Source: Phoronis australis
Lineage: Eukaryota > Phoronida > Phoronidae
Length of the DNA: 61,001 nt
Assembly: GCA_002633005.1 (NCBI GenBank)
Contig: NMRA01000547.1
Span: 1 to 61,001 of the forward strand
Reading direction: 5' to 3'
A program made the position numbers and the translations under genes. Under the pieces are notes generated by a model. The model made no database searches. It was not told the DNA's origin and saw nothing but the letters and a program-made list of their open reading frames with translations. Shown piece by piece: positions 43,207-53,653 of this stretch. Numbering within the stretch: position 1 is the first letter of the stretch; each line of letters begins with the position of its first letter.

Positions 43207-43938
43207 TGTCACGTTTTTCCCCGTGTGTGGGTAGGCGCAGGTTGTTACAGACCGGTGCTAATAGCTTTCGGTGCGAAGATTGACTGAAGACTGGTTCGAG
43301 TTAATCCTTTATTAATCCCGACCGTACGTTCACAAGCCTACTCAAACAAAACGTCCGACGTAATGTGTTTATGCTCCAGCCAGTGCTGCGAAGCCTTGAC
43401 TTGTGATGAACTTCTGAGATACTTCCAGCAACTGTTACACTCGTTGATTCAATAACCTGCTGTCTCTATAGCTGGCTCTCTATTGACTATCGCTGTAACT
43501 GCTGATTCTCTTCACTGCAACTCAAGTGTAATCTCCTGATTAACTTTCTTGAACTCACCGATTAACTGACTTGATCTTCTTGGACTCAACCCCGTGCTTG
43601 TGTACTTATAGCCTACTGCATTGTTCTAGAACTTTTCATCAATTCAAGCACATACCAGAACTTTCTGGAACCTACCCAATCATTCTACAAACATGTACTA
43701 GTCTCTAGAATATTCCAGACTGCATCAATCACTGTCATGCTAGTCTTCTAGAAAGTTCCACACTATACTGTAGTAAACAAATTATATCATCAGTGTTCTG
43801 ACCTCAGTCTTCTAGAAAGTTCCACACTAGTTTGTAGTAAACAAATTGCACTTAACTCAGGGGTCATGTCAATCAAACTGAATAACAAAACAAAACAAAA
43901 CAATACAACTAATAATATTGTCAGACTATATTCTGACA
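43207..43938 (-). repeat. Ty3/Gypsy 3' LTR (732 bp)
   Basis: It runs from TGTCACGTTTTTCCCC to TATATTCTGACA, with the same ends as the solo LTR at 6734-7348. The adjacent integrase is on the minus strand and reads toward it, so this is the 3' LTR. Directly beside it the minus strand has GGCAGGGGTGT, a fair polypurine tract. Relative to the solo LTR it contains an extra repeated block (AGTCTTCTAGAAAGTTCCAC twice, near 43741 and 43808). Confidence 0.85.
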
Positions 43939-44056
43939 ACACACCCCTGCCAAAGAGAAAAGTACTATATAATTTTCTAACACAAAATCATCTGGCATAT
44001 ATATATAATCTACTATATCTGCCGCTAAAGTGCTCCCTGACTTTCAGGCTCTCAAC

Positions 44057-44766
44057 TTAAGTAATCTTCACTGAAAGAGTTGAACAGCGAACACTGTTTC
44101 TCTTCTTTGAGGTAATGTCGCTCACTGTATTTAAGACATCGCGTTCGTGGTACGCCTTCAACAAATTGGCATGAAAGATCTTAATCTTGCCATTCATGTT
44201 GATTCTGTAGTCCATACAATTGACTTTTTCTTTAACCTTGTAAGGCCCCTCCACTGCAGTGTAAGCTTATTGTGGTCTGTGGGAAGTAATACTAACACTC
44301 TTTGTCCCACTTGAAATTGCCTATCCCTGGCCTTTTTGTCATAGTAATGCTTGTGAATACCCTGAATATCCTCTAAGCGGTTCCTGAGCTCGAAGACATA
44401 CTGGTAAGTATTACGGACGTCGTTGCTGTCTTCCCCTGTCCAGAGTTCGCTCAGTATTTGCATCGGACCTTTTACTGTCCTGCCGTATAACAACTCAAAG
44501 GGTGAAAATCCTGTGCTTGATTGCGGGACTTCTCGGTAAGCAAATAGGACAGCTGGCAGGTACCGGTCCCAATCCTTTGGTCTTTCTTGACACATTTTCT
44601 TCAGCATGGCCTTAAGAACACCGTTGATTCTCTCACAGAGCCCGTTACAGCGTGGATTGTAAGGGGTCGTGTACAGCTGCTTTGCACTCACAAGCCTGCT
44701 GACCTCCTTCATCAGTTCCGCTTTGAACTGCGTTCCACGATCACTCAATCTTGAAAATGACATAGT
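44057..44766 (-). pseudogene. Ty3/Gypsy integrase C-terminal half
   Basis: The minus-strand frame starts inside the integrase core at RLSDRGTQFKAELMKE, which carries the second catalytic aspartate. It continues YTTPYNPRCNGLCERINGVL with the catalytic glutamate, spaced as in a D,D-35-E enzyme, and AVLFAYREVPQSSTGFSPFE. After a frameshift near 44240 comes a GPF/Y-type module, GPYKVKEKVNCMDYRI, then KIFHANLLKAYHER, the usual end of Gypsy pol. The zinc module and the first aspartate, as well as all upstream domains, are missing: the element is truncated at about 44766. Confidence 0.9.
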
Positions 44767-45480
44767 TGCTAACGTTCGACAATCCAGTCGATATCTATTG
44801 AAATTGATTTCTACTTGCTCTCCCGTCCAAATAAATGGAAAAACGCACGTGAATCTGTTTGTTTATTATACCTAATTAGATATTAAAGATGGTTGACGTA
44901 ATCGTGGCCGTGGACTCAAATGTTGGGCAATTCTGCGAGAAATCTCAATTTCTGGCCGTGTAAAATTTTGGATGTAGCCTACAGACTTTTTGACGTCGAA
45001 TTCTGACTAACATTACGAGGGTATTGACTGTGCGAGACATGAGATTGAGAGAAAACAAAGGCTCGAATGTCAGGAACATGTGTGATAAAAATGGCACTCG
45101 TTTTACCAAGACACTTTATTGTCTTTATTCAGACTGTCAGCTTCGTGGAAGACTGGACGTCCTTCTGAAATCTTTACCTCCTTGTTAGTTTTTGGACTTA
45201 GTCAACATTGTCATCTCTAGTATGAATGTCACATTCTTTTTTGAGTAAAATGATACCACTTACTGTTTGAAACAGGTCTATTTTGACTTCCATTTAAAGC
45301 TATTGAATAAACGAATGGTCTTTGTTTTAGCAATGACGCTTTTATTCCACTTCACTGTACTATGTTACGGCATGGATGGATACACCACTGCAGCAATTAA
45401 ACTATGCTAATGTTCAGTTTAAAATTATTTCTTTGAAACAATTACTTGAAGCGGTGGTGAGTCAGACAGAATTTGCTTCT
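44767..45480. other. No recognisable feature
   Basis: No coding family, terminal repeats or strong local repeats seen. Confidence 0.35.
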
Positions 45481-45947
45481 TTGCACAATGATTCCTATCT
45501 ATATCATTAGATTTTGCACTGCCTAATATTTCCATCTGCCGTTACTTGATTTTACGCAAATTTGTAATCAATGTTATTCCAGTCAAAACTATTCTTAATT
45601 TTCCACAAATTTCCCGTCTATACCATTATTCCCTAGAATTTGCTGTTTTACACTATTATTCCCTTCTATATCATTATTAGGTTTTACCTAAATTTGTAAT
45701 CAATATTATTATTCCAGTCTATACTATGTTTAAATTTCCACAAATTTGCCGTCCATACCATTATTCCATTCTATGCTATTATTAATTTTTTCCGACAAAT
45801 TTCCGGTCTATACTATTATTCTACTTTTCTAGTTGCAAAAATGTTGGGTCTATACTATCATTAGAGTCTCTACTATTATTAAAAATCGTGAAATTTTCTA
45901 GTCTATACTATTATTGCTGTCTCTACTACTATTCGGAACTCCAGAGT
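45481..45947 (+). repeat. AT-rich degenerate repeat of TCTATACTATTATT motif
   Basis: The motif TCTATACTATTATT or a variant recurs at least ten times, at irregular 20-65 bp spacing, along with CAAATTTGTAATCAAT and TTTCCACAAATTT blocks that recur every 130 bp or so. It looks like an eroded satellite or a much expanded minisatellite. No coding content. Confidence 0.75.
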
Positions 45948-45972
45948 ACTTGGCGGAAGAATTCCGCCAAGT
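45948..45972. repeat. Perfect 10-bp inverted repeat with 5-bp loop
   Basis: ACTTGGCGGA, AGAAT, TCCGCCAAGT. It lies at the junction between the AT-rich repeat and the Copia fragment, and nine of ten positions per arm are G/C or mixed, in contrast with the neighbours. Confidence 0.9.
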
Positions 45973-45984
45973 AATCATGTTGAC

Positions 45985-46370
45985 TTGACACGGGGTGTTC
46001 AAGAACAGTATGTGGGCAAAACTGGCTGGACACTTTATCTCGATAGTCAACCTGAAGTTGAAGTCAAGACCGTTCCCAGTCAAAGATCATTCAAATTTGG
46101 CTTTGGGAAGAATATCGTGTCAACCAAGACAGTAACATTGCCAGCACAGATTGGGGACACTGTATGCCAAATTAAAGTGGAGGTAGTTCCCGTTGACGTT
46201 CCTCTACTGCTGAGCAATGAAAGTCTAAAGAGGGCAGATACAAAAATTGACCTAAAGGAGAGCTTAGTCTCCATGTTCAGTCAAGATCTACCTATTAAAC
46301 ACACATCAAGTGGACACGTGTGTAGATGTCACTGTGCCACACCAAGAAGAGACTGCAGAGGGTGAGCTTT
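45985..46370 (+). pseudogene. Copia protease region, copy 3
   Basis: The frame matches the C-terminal half of Copia protease and the lead-in to the GAG-pre-integrase module: FGFGKNIVSTKTVTLPAQIG, then VPVDVPLLLSNESLKRADTK and DLPIKHTSSGH. The catalytic D-S/T-G triad lies further upstream in the family and is not present, so the element is 5'-truncated at about 45970. A frameshift follows at 46320. Confidence 0.8.
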
Positions 46371-46398
46371 TCTTCTTAGATGATATGAATTTGAGTGT

Positions 46399-47464
46399 TT
46401 GTCAGAAGTCAAAATGCTTATGAAATTACACTGTCAATTTGGCCATGCTACTTATGATAGAATTAAGCAATTGCTGAAGTGTGCAGACATCAAGGAGGAG
46501 AATGTGTTTACATTGTTAAACAACATTATCAAGAAATGTGATACATGTCTAAAATTCAAGAAGCCAAATCCTAGACCAGATGTTGGCTTGCCACTTGCAA
46601 ATGATTTTAATCAGACTGTGGCAGGCGATTTGCACCAGTTGGGTCCAAATATATGGTATTTACACATTATTCACACGCTTTAGTTCTGGGTGTATAATGC
46701 ATTGTAAGAAAGCGAATGCATTTGTTGACAATTTCATTTAGCATTGGATCAGTATTTTTGGGGCACCTCAACGATTGTTCAGTGATAATGGGGGAGAATT
46801 CAATAACGATGAAGTTAGGGACATGGCAGAGAATTTCAACATAGAGGTACTGACCACCCCGTCATATTCCCCCTGGTCTAATGGTACTCTAGAAAGAAAC
46901 AACATGATGTTGACTGATATTCTGGAAAAATTGAGATCAAGTCATTATCTTGATTGGGAAACAGCATTGGCATGGGCCTTAAAGGCTAAAAATTCATTGC
47001 ACAATACATATGGTTTCAGTCCACATCAGCTGGTTTTCGGCAGGAATCCAAATTTGCCATCAGTTTTAACAGATAACCCCCCTGCATTGGAGGGCACAAC
47101 CATGAGTGAAAAAGTTGGTAATCACATCAACGCGACGTATGCAGCAAGAGCTGCTTTTGCTAAGGCGGAAAGTTCGGAAAAGATTAGATCGAGAGCATTA
47201 AGGAAACAAACACGATCAGTTACTAATTCTTGTGATACTGAGGATAAAGTGTACTACAAAAGACCTGGTTTTTCCGAATGGAAGGGTCCTGGCGTTGTTA
47301 TTGGAAGAGATGGATCTACTATTATTGTCAAACATGGCGGTTCTATTGTGAGAGTTCATGAAATCAGATTACAAAAAGCTATCTTTGAAGTTTCGGCTAA
47401 TGAGGGTCATGGGAGTAAAAATGACGATTTCACAAACATCCACCAAAGAATGTTTGGCAAATAA
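46399..47464 (+). pseudogene. Copia zinc module and integrase, copy 3
   Basis: LHCQFGHATYDRIKQLL and CDTCLKF give the H-H-C-C zinc module of GAG-pre-integrase. The integrase core has GDLHQLGPNIWYLHII (first D). A deletion at 46675 follows that removes the DEFTR stretch, and after a frameshift FSDNGGEFNNDE (second D) and SPWSNGTLERNNMML (glutamate present). Integration of the element DNA would be its function. Two frame breaks disable it. The intact glutamate here contrasts with glycine in copy 2. Confidence 0.85.
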
Positions 47465-48842
47465 ATATGAGGATGATGAAATATCTGGTAGCAGTTTGCC
47501 TGAAGGAGAGGCAGGAAATAATCCAGAGTCAGCCAGAACACATGAAACAGACTCTGATGACTCAAGTTCTGAGAATCAAATGAGCTCTGATGGGGTTGAC
47601 ACTGCATCAAATGTCCCTTATCAGTCATTAAAATCTGGACAAATTATTACTTACAGGCACAGTGATGACAACTGTAGTCATGGGGAGAGCTAAAAAGGCT
47701 TCTGGCAAAAACAACAGCTGGTATAATTTAAACATTACAAGTCCTGGTGAGTTAGAAGGCGCAACATTGTCTGTTGACCACAAAAGTGTGAACGACCTGA
47801 AGATAGTTGACAATGACATAATTGATACTAGGAAAATGTTTTGATTACTGATGATGTTCAATTAAAGGATGCAAAATTAGCTGAACTGGAAAGTTGGAAA
47901 CAAAACAATGTTTATAGTGAAGTGCCAAATAAAGGTCAGAAATGTATCTCCACAAAATGGGTGTGTACCCTTAAAAACACAGAGAATGGGTGGTTCCCAA
48001 AGCCCGCTTAGTTGCTAGAGGTTTTGAGGAATTTCAAAATGACATTCAAAAAGATTCACCTACATGTGCGCATGAGTCACTGCACTTGATTGTTGAAATT
48101 TTGGGCATGAAAAACTGGAAAATGAATTCAATGGACATTAAGACAGCATTTTTGCAGGGAAATCCTATTGACAGGGAAATATATATCAGACCCCCCAAAG
48201 AAGCCAATGCGTACTGTAAATTATGGCAATTGGAAAAATGCGTATATGGCCTAAGCGACGCTTCACTGAATTGGTATTTTCGGGTGAAATCAGTCATGTT
48301 GGAAAACGGGGGGGAAGATGTCAAGGGTGGATCCTGCTTTATTTTACTTGATGAATGATAGAAATGAGGTCTATGGTATACTCGCATGTCATGTTGATGA
48401 TTTTGTCTGGGGAGGTACAGAAGAGTTTGAGACTGTTATTTCCAAAATTAGATCAACTTTTAAGGTTGACAAAGAGAATAGTGATGCATTCAAATACTGT
48501 GGGATTGAATTGCAATGCACAGGTAACAATAGGATAATTTTGCATCAGAATAAATATATGGATGATTTGTTGCAGATTGATGTTAGTGCTAGTAGAGCTA
48601 GTGAACAGAATTCTGTGTTGACTGAGAATGAGAAGCATGCTCTTAGGTCCAAAGTTGGGCAATTGTGGTTAGCACACCAAAGTAGACCAGATTTACTGTT
48701 TGATGTTAGTGTTGTGGCCAACAATATCAAATGTTGTACTGTAAAAGACATGCTGATGGTAAACAAGATTATTGGCAAGGCTAAATCAACAAAGATGTCT
48801 CTAAAGTATCAATCGTTAGGAAACAACGCCAGAAATTTGTAA
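47465..48842 (+). pseudogene. Copia linker and reverse transcriptase, copy 3
   Basis: An acidic Ser-rich linker (DSDDSSSENQMSS) leads to NNSWYNLNITSPGELEGATL, then RT. In pieces the RT reads CISTKWV near 47945, KARLVARGFEEFQND, NSMDIKTAFLQGNPIDREIY (motif A with D), LEKCVYGLSDASLNWY and YGILACHVDDFVWGG (catalytic HVDD). Frame changes occur at about 47690, 47840 and 48340. At 48824 the reading is interrupted by an inserted element with long terminal inverted repeats and resumes at about 49912. Confidence 0.85.
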
Positions 48843-49908
48843 CATGCACTACTGCGCATGCGCTAAATCTTGCCGCAGCAGCCCTCCATAAGAAATACAC
48901 GAGAGCAGGCTATAATCAGGAATTTATACGCGAGGGGAGATAACTGCACAATTTGCCGATAGCCTGTCGCATAGAGTGTATGTTAAGACTTGTTACTGCC
49001 AAATATCAGCGGCATTGGTGAAAATTTTTCCACGTCTCTTGAAGTTTGAAGTTTGCCCCATTCAGGCCTATGTTAACGATCGTCCGGAAGCCCATATTTG
49101 AGCGCATAGCTCATTTTGAAGTCAAGTTTGTGGCTGAATTCATTTTGCCATCGGATTTGCCGATAGTGGAGGTGATTACCAGGAGTACTCAGAGGTTGCT
49201 GGTCCAAATTTCATGCTGTTTTTCGAAAATTTTTCCACGTCTCTTGTGTTCAGAAAATGGATCCACGTACAGTGCTGTGAGATTAAATGTTCATTGATGA
49301 GAGATTACCTCAGAATCGGTAAGAAACTGTTATGTTCATTTTCTCATCCGGTATGAGTTAAGAAATACATTCGATGTTTGAAAAAAGTCTGATATCTTAT
49401 ACAGTTTTATGCAGGTTTTTCGCCTGTGAGTATAGTTGATACTGGTTATCTTCAAAATGATGTTTCGTTTTGTGATCCACAGAACGTTGTCCTTTCGTCT
49501 TAATTTAATACTGTTACACTGGAGTGGATTCCGGACACAAATATGTATTGGCAAACATCTGAAGATTAATAAAAAGCGCTTTGGCAGCCCGCTTAGGCTG
49601 CAAGCACACACCGGCTGCCTGGTGTTCAATTCATTTTTGTTGTGCTTATGTGTAGGCCTAGAGCTGTGACCCCAATGACCCAGCTAGCACTGTCATACTG
49701 TAGACTGTGGCGTTCCAGAAATTCCAAAGACTGTTATTGTAAACTTGACAAGTATTACTCTGCAGACTATATTGACTTCAGTGGGGCTCACGGTACTAGC
49801 GCCCAAGCTTCCTGACCTTTAACCTTACTATGCGTGGTTACGATTGGTTAAGGACATGGCGCAAAGTGTCACCTAGTGGATCAAGAATGTTACAAATTTC
49901 TGGCGTTG
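48824..49908. mobile_element. 1,085-bp non-autonomous DNA element, 22-bp TIRs
   Basis: CAACGCCAGAAATTTGTAAC plus AT at 48824-48845 is the perfect reverse complement of 49887-49908. The interval interrupts Copia RT/RNase H coding at a point where the family reads straight through. Inside are no transposase-like frames. A sub-repeat occurs (GAAAATTTTTCCACGTCTCTTG near 49020 and 49227; TTTGCCGATAG near 48952 and 49157). GGA occurs immediately outside or overlapping both ends (48819-48821, 49908-49910), but a longer target duplication is not evident, so the superfamily is undetermined. Confidence 0.9.
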
Positions 49909-50417
49909 GATCAGTGACTTGTGAGTGGCTTCGTTCAGTGATGCTGCCTTGGGCAATTTACCCAATGGTGGAAGTCAAGGGGGTTATTTTATTGGTTTGA
50001 TGAACAAGTCTGGGAAAATAAAACCTATTTGGTGGAACTCAAAGAAAATCAGACCGGTAGTTAGAAGTACATTGGCAGTTGAAACTTGAGCCATGGCAGA
50101 AGGCAATTGACGTGTCTCTCTTCATAATAACACTTTTAGGTGAATTGACGTGTGGGACACCAGATTCTACTGTTGTACAACTGGTATGTTTTACTGATTG
50201 TAAATCATTACTTGAGGCAATTAAGTCACAAAAGTTTGTAACAGCGAAGAGGCTTCGAATGGAAATCAGTGGTATAAAGGAACTCATTGAAAACAAACAG
50301 ATTAAAGAAATTAAATGGTGTGATTCTAAAGCTCAACTTGCTGATTGTCTTACAAAACGTGGAGCATCCTCTGTTGTACTGCGAAAAGTGCTAGAGACAG
50401 GCATGTTAGAATTTTAG
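49909..50417 (+). pseudogene. Copia RNase H and pol C-terminus, copy 3
   Basis: After the inserted element the reading resumes with FSDAALGNLPNGGSQGGYFI, the RNase H start (the D in SDA is the first catalytic residue). KPIWWNSKKIRPVVRSTLAV and E follow, then a stop. The frame from 50079 gives TDCKSLLEAIKSQKFVTAKR, IKWCDSKAQLADCLTKRGAS and a stop at 50415. This is the complete C-terminal layout of Copia pol. The upstream stops make it inactive. Confidence 0.85.
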
Positions 50418-50508
50418 TTAGAACATTAATTGTATACATGTTAGTAAAACTATATTAGACGATTTTTGGTATATGGATTATCTTAAGGAAAAGAAAGAGA
50501 GTGGAATT

Positions 50509-50735
50509 TGATAACTGTATTGGAATGTGTATATATCCTGTAGTTACATAATATTCTATCCTGTTGTTTTTTATGGTTTAGTGGTTCCTGTTTTGTAGTT
50601 AGCACTGTATTATTCATATATTCCTAGAACCTATTGACTTCCTGTACATTTCTGTATATATCCTATTATTTGTTGATATCAATACACTTTTAGTTCAAAA
50701 GCCAACTGGGCACAATCTTTGTTTTACTCACGACA
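50509..50735 (+). repeat. Inferred Copia 3' LTR, copy 3
   Basis: A purine tract (AAGGAAAAGAAAGAGAGTGG) precedes TGATAACTG. The region stays similar to the other two copies to about CACGACA at 50735. The right end is estimated from where similarity stops. Confidence 0.4.
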
Positions 50736-50779
50736 TTTCAGGGAGAACATAGCTGTGTGTTGTAATTTTAGACTTGCTT

Positions 50780-51140
50780 TTTTTTCAGTTCCAAACACGC
50801 AAAATGCTAGTTATTGCAGCCAGTGGCTCGGAATAACCCGATCACGCCAATCGCGGCCAGACTGAAGTCAACACGAACATAACTAACCAGCCAAAGTTGG
50901 AAACTAAACTTCCACTTACGAAAAGACTATACTAGTGAGCCAAAGAAAAAATGTCCATGTGATTAATTTGGTGAATTAGCCGCAAAACTGCAAATCTACT
51001 TACTAGCTCGTCGGGGGGCCGTAAAGTCAGGTTACCCTTCCACAGAACCGTCTGGGCAAAAGTTGTACAGTAACAATGATTCAAATAATATATGAATATC
51101 TAAATAGAGATTCCCCTAACATCTGACCATAGGATATAAA
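50780..51140 (+). repeat. Interspersed repeat B, copy 2
   Basis: Partner of 42955-43206. It carries 100 bp more in the middle (around 50880-50990) than copy 1, with no coding potential. Confidence 0.75.
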
Positions 51141-52088
51141 ATCTAGTTGTTTCACAACAGCTTTCTGTCAGCAAACACTGAATTAGCATGCTCTGACACG
51201 GCCTCGGTGCCCGGTAAATTAGTTCATTGCGTCTAAAGCTGGTAACGCAGTGATTTATTCATTGCTAGCTTCTCAAAACATTTGCACTCACGAACACTCC
51301 AAGGCATTACAAATTAGTATCTAATGAGACAGACTTTGTTTCTGTTTTATATAAGCATTGGTTAGGGTGAGAATAATTCAGTCATTTTGAAACAAAACGC
51401 ACAATAATAAACGTCAACGTGGCAACTTGCAAGCCCGACTTAGACAAGTGCTGATTCGACGAAAACTTCACTGGTCAATCGTTAGGTTTCAGAGACTATC
51501 AGTTCGAATCAGAATACACTGATCAAGAAATAATTGAGAGGTTCCATGAACGTGCACAGACAACGGAACATACAGATAGTTCCGAAAACCGTTTGAATGA
51601 CTGCGAAGCCAACTGCACATATGATAATGGAAACAACTGACGCTTGCGTTTGCTGCCACGAAATTCTGCAAGTGAAACCCTTTCTTGGAGAAGTGTTTCT
51701 CACGAACCATTCTGATTTTGCACCGCATCTAAACAGAGGTGTGCTTACAATGTTTTTTGAGGGCTGAGAAAAAGAACTGGTGAAAATATCCTGAACCCAG
51801 AAGACCAAACAGGTAGCCTGACGAACGAGTCAGTCATCAAACAGGTTATATAAAACGTTATACTCTCATGCCTTGAATTAATTGTAATTGTTTATGTTTT
51901 CGTGGCCAACTACTCTTCTCCATAATCAAAAACTGATCAACAACCGATCCCATGAAATGCAGGCCACTGACAGATACGGAGAAGTTTCAGGGGCTCATAC
52001 TTAGTATTAACAGCGTGACTTTTCATTCTTCACTACAGTGAGCCACTTCCGAAGCATTACGGGCTCTCAAGGAAATCGAAAAACTATA
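51141..52088. other. No recognisable feature
   Basis: Includes a 99-residue minus-strand open frame at 51509-51808 without family resemblance. No element ends seen apart from the start of the next transposon. Confidence 0.35.
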
Positions 52089-52090
52089 TA

Positions 52091-53469
52091 CCGTATTCAC
52101 CGTATTAACCGCCCAGGGCACTTAGAAAAGTTCAGTTCAAGGGGGGTGGGCGCTTATTATAACCCAGGGTGGTTGAAACCCAGTCTCCGAAACAGGTGAA
52201 ATCGGAAACTAAGATTCATCAAATTTACACTCTGTGACGTATATGTAATCTATGAAAGACTTTCAACAAAACTGTGGTGCATTGCTACCAAAATTTACTG
52301 CTAAATTAAAATCATGTTATAGAAAATTGTGCTGAAATCCCAAGGCGAAAACTCGCCAACTGACTGCCTCGAAATCGCCATCTTCGATATGGTGACTTCA
52401 ACGCTTGAATAAAAAAATTTTCGACTCGAGCAAATTACCAGAAATCCTCATTAAGGTTTATAAGTAGCGTCTCCAAGATTTTTAAAGTTCCCGTGGAGTC
52501 TGGATTAACGGCAGGTTTAAGTACAAATCTGTGCAACATCGTGCCATCTAAATGTATATATGATCGGCAACACGGCGAGAAAAATGTCTGGACGAACACA
52601 CATGTTGTTGTCACGTGACGTAAGCGAGCGCGTGCGTGTCATCAGAGTTCATTTGCCAAAGCAGAGACCATCTTTTGGCCAGAGCCACGCAATCTAACTA
52701 GCTAGATGTGTCTAAAGAAATTTGCACAAGCAGTAGGCTTAAACCAAAGTGTGTTTCATTCAGCACTTCCCGGTCTCGTGCTAAAAACTTTCGACATTTG
52801 TCTCGGTAACGCCCATAATAGTCGCCGTGTAGCTGGATGCGTACGTAACTATCTGACAGTTATTTTTCGGTGTAAGGGTATGTAAGCATTCACTGACAGT
52901 TGTCATTTTATCGGATATTCGGCTTAAAAACACCAATTATGGTTAATCAAACAATCCATCTCAAAAATAACGCAAACATGTTTTATCGGAAATTAGTGCC
53001 AATATTAACTTCTTATCGATGCTATGCTACCCGTTTCATGAATGGATAGTTCCCAACTGTCTTTGATGACAGGTTCATGGATGTAGCGCGCGCTTCCTGG
53101 CCACGTGCGTTTAACACAAGAGTTATTTTTATTCATGAGATAGTCGATGTGTACTGAAAGGTCAGGCCATAGTGGGACGCGGTCGTCGCGAGAGCGTAGC
53201 AACGCTGTTGCATTCTTTTTGAAGCGCTGCGTTACTTTGAAGTGTAAAGTCACGGCTAAATACAAACGTAGCAATGCGGCTGGTGGTCTAGAAGAGCCGT
53301 GCAAAAAATTTTTGATAAATTGAAGACGTTACTGTAGCCGAGTTTTAGGACTGTAGGTACGTCATGGTCCGCATGTACACGTTCATGGACTGGGTGCTTA
53401 TTTCTGCAAAGTCTGAAAACGCGTGGGGGGCGCTTATAGGGGCATGGGCGGTTATTACGGCGAATACAG
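52091..53469 (-). mobile_element. TA-flanked DNA transposon, 1,379 bp
   Basis: The left end CCGTATTCACCGTATTAACC plus GCCC matches, in inverted form, the right end CTGTATTCGCCGTAATAACC plus GCCC with four differences. TA flanks both ends (52089-52090, 53470-53471). Each end also has a G-run next to GGGCGCTTATTATAA or its variant, a subterminal repeat in inverted orientation. A TA duplication and such ends fit Tc1/mariner-type, particularly pogo-like, non-autonomous elements. The inner part is related to 31641-32700, on the other strand. Minus-strand frames (53005-53304, 53256-53537) have no recognisable transposase motif. Confidence 0.75.
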
Positions 53470-53653
53470 TACCCGCTTTCCTCGCAGTGGGAACGATACA
53501 CCACACCATAGCAACACTCACTCTGCAGAAGAACCACTGAGGTCGTTTCTCACCTTACTCACAGGTTAACGCGTCACAACTTGGCGAGATCGACTGTATA
53601 CGAGGTCAGGTGGATATAGAACGATCAAGACGGTAAAAAAGACTAATTAAATC

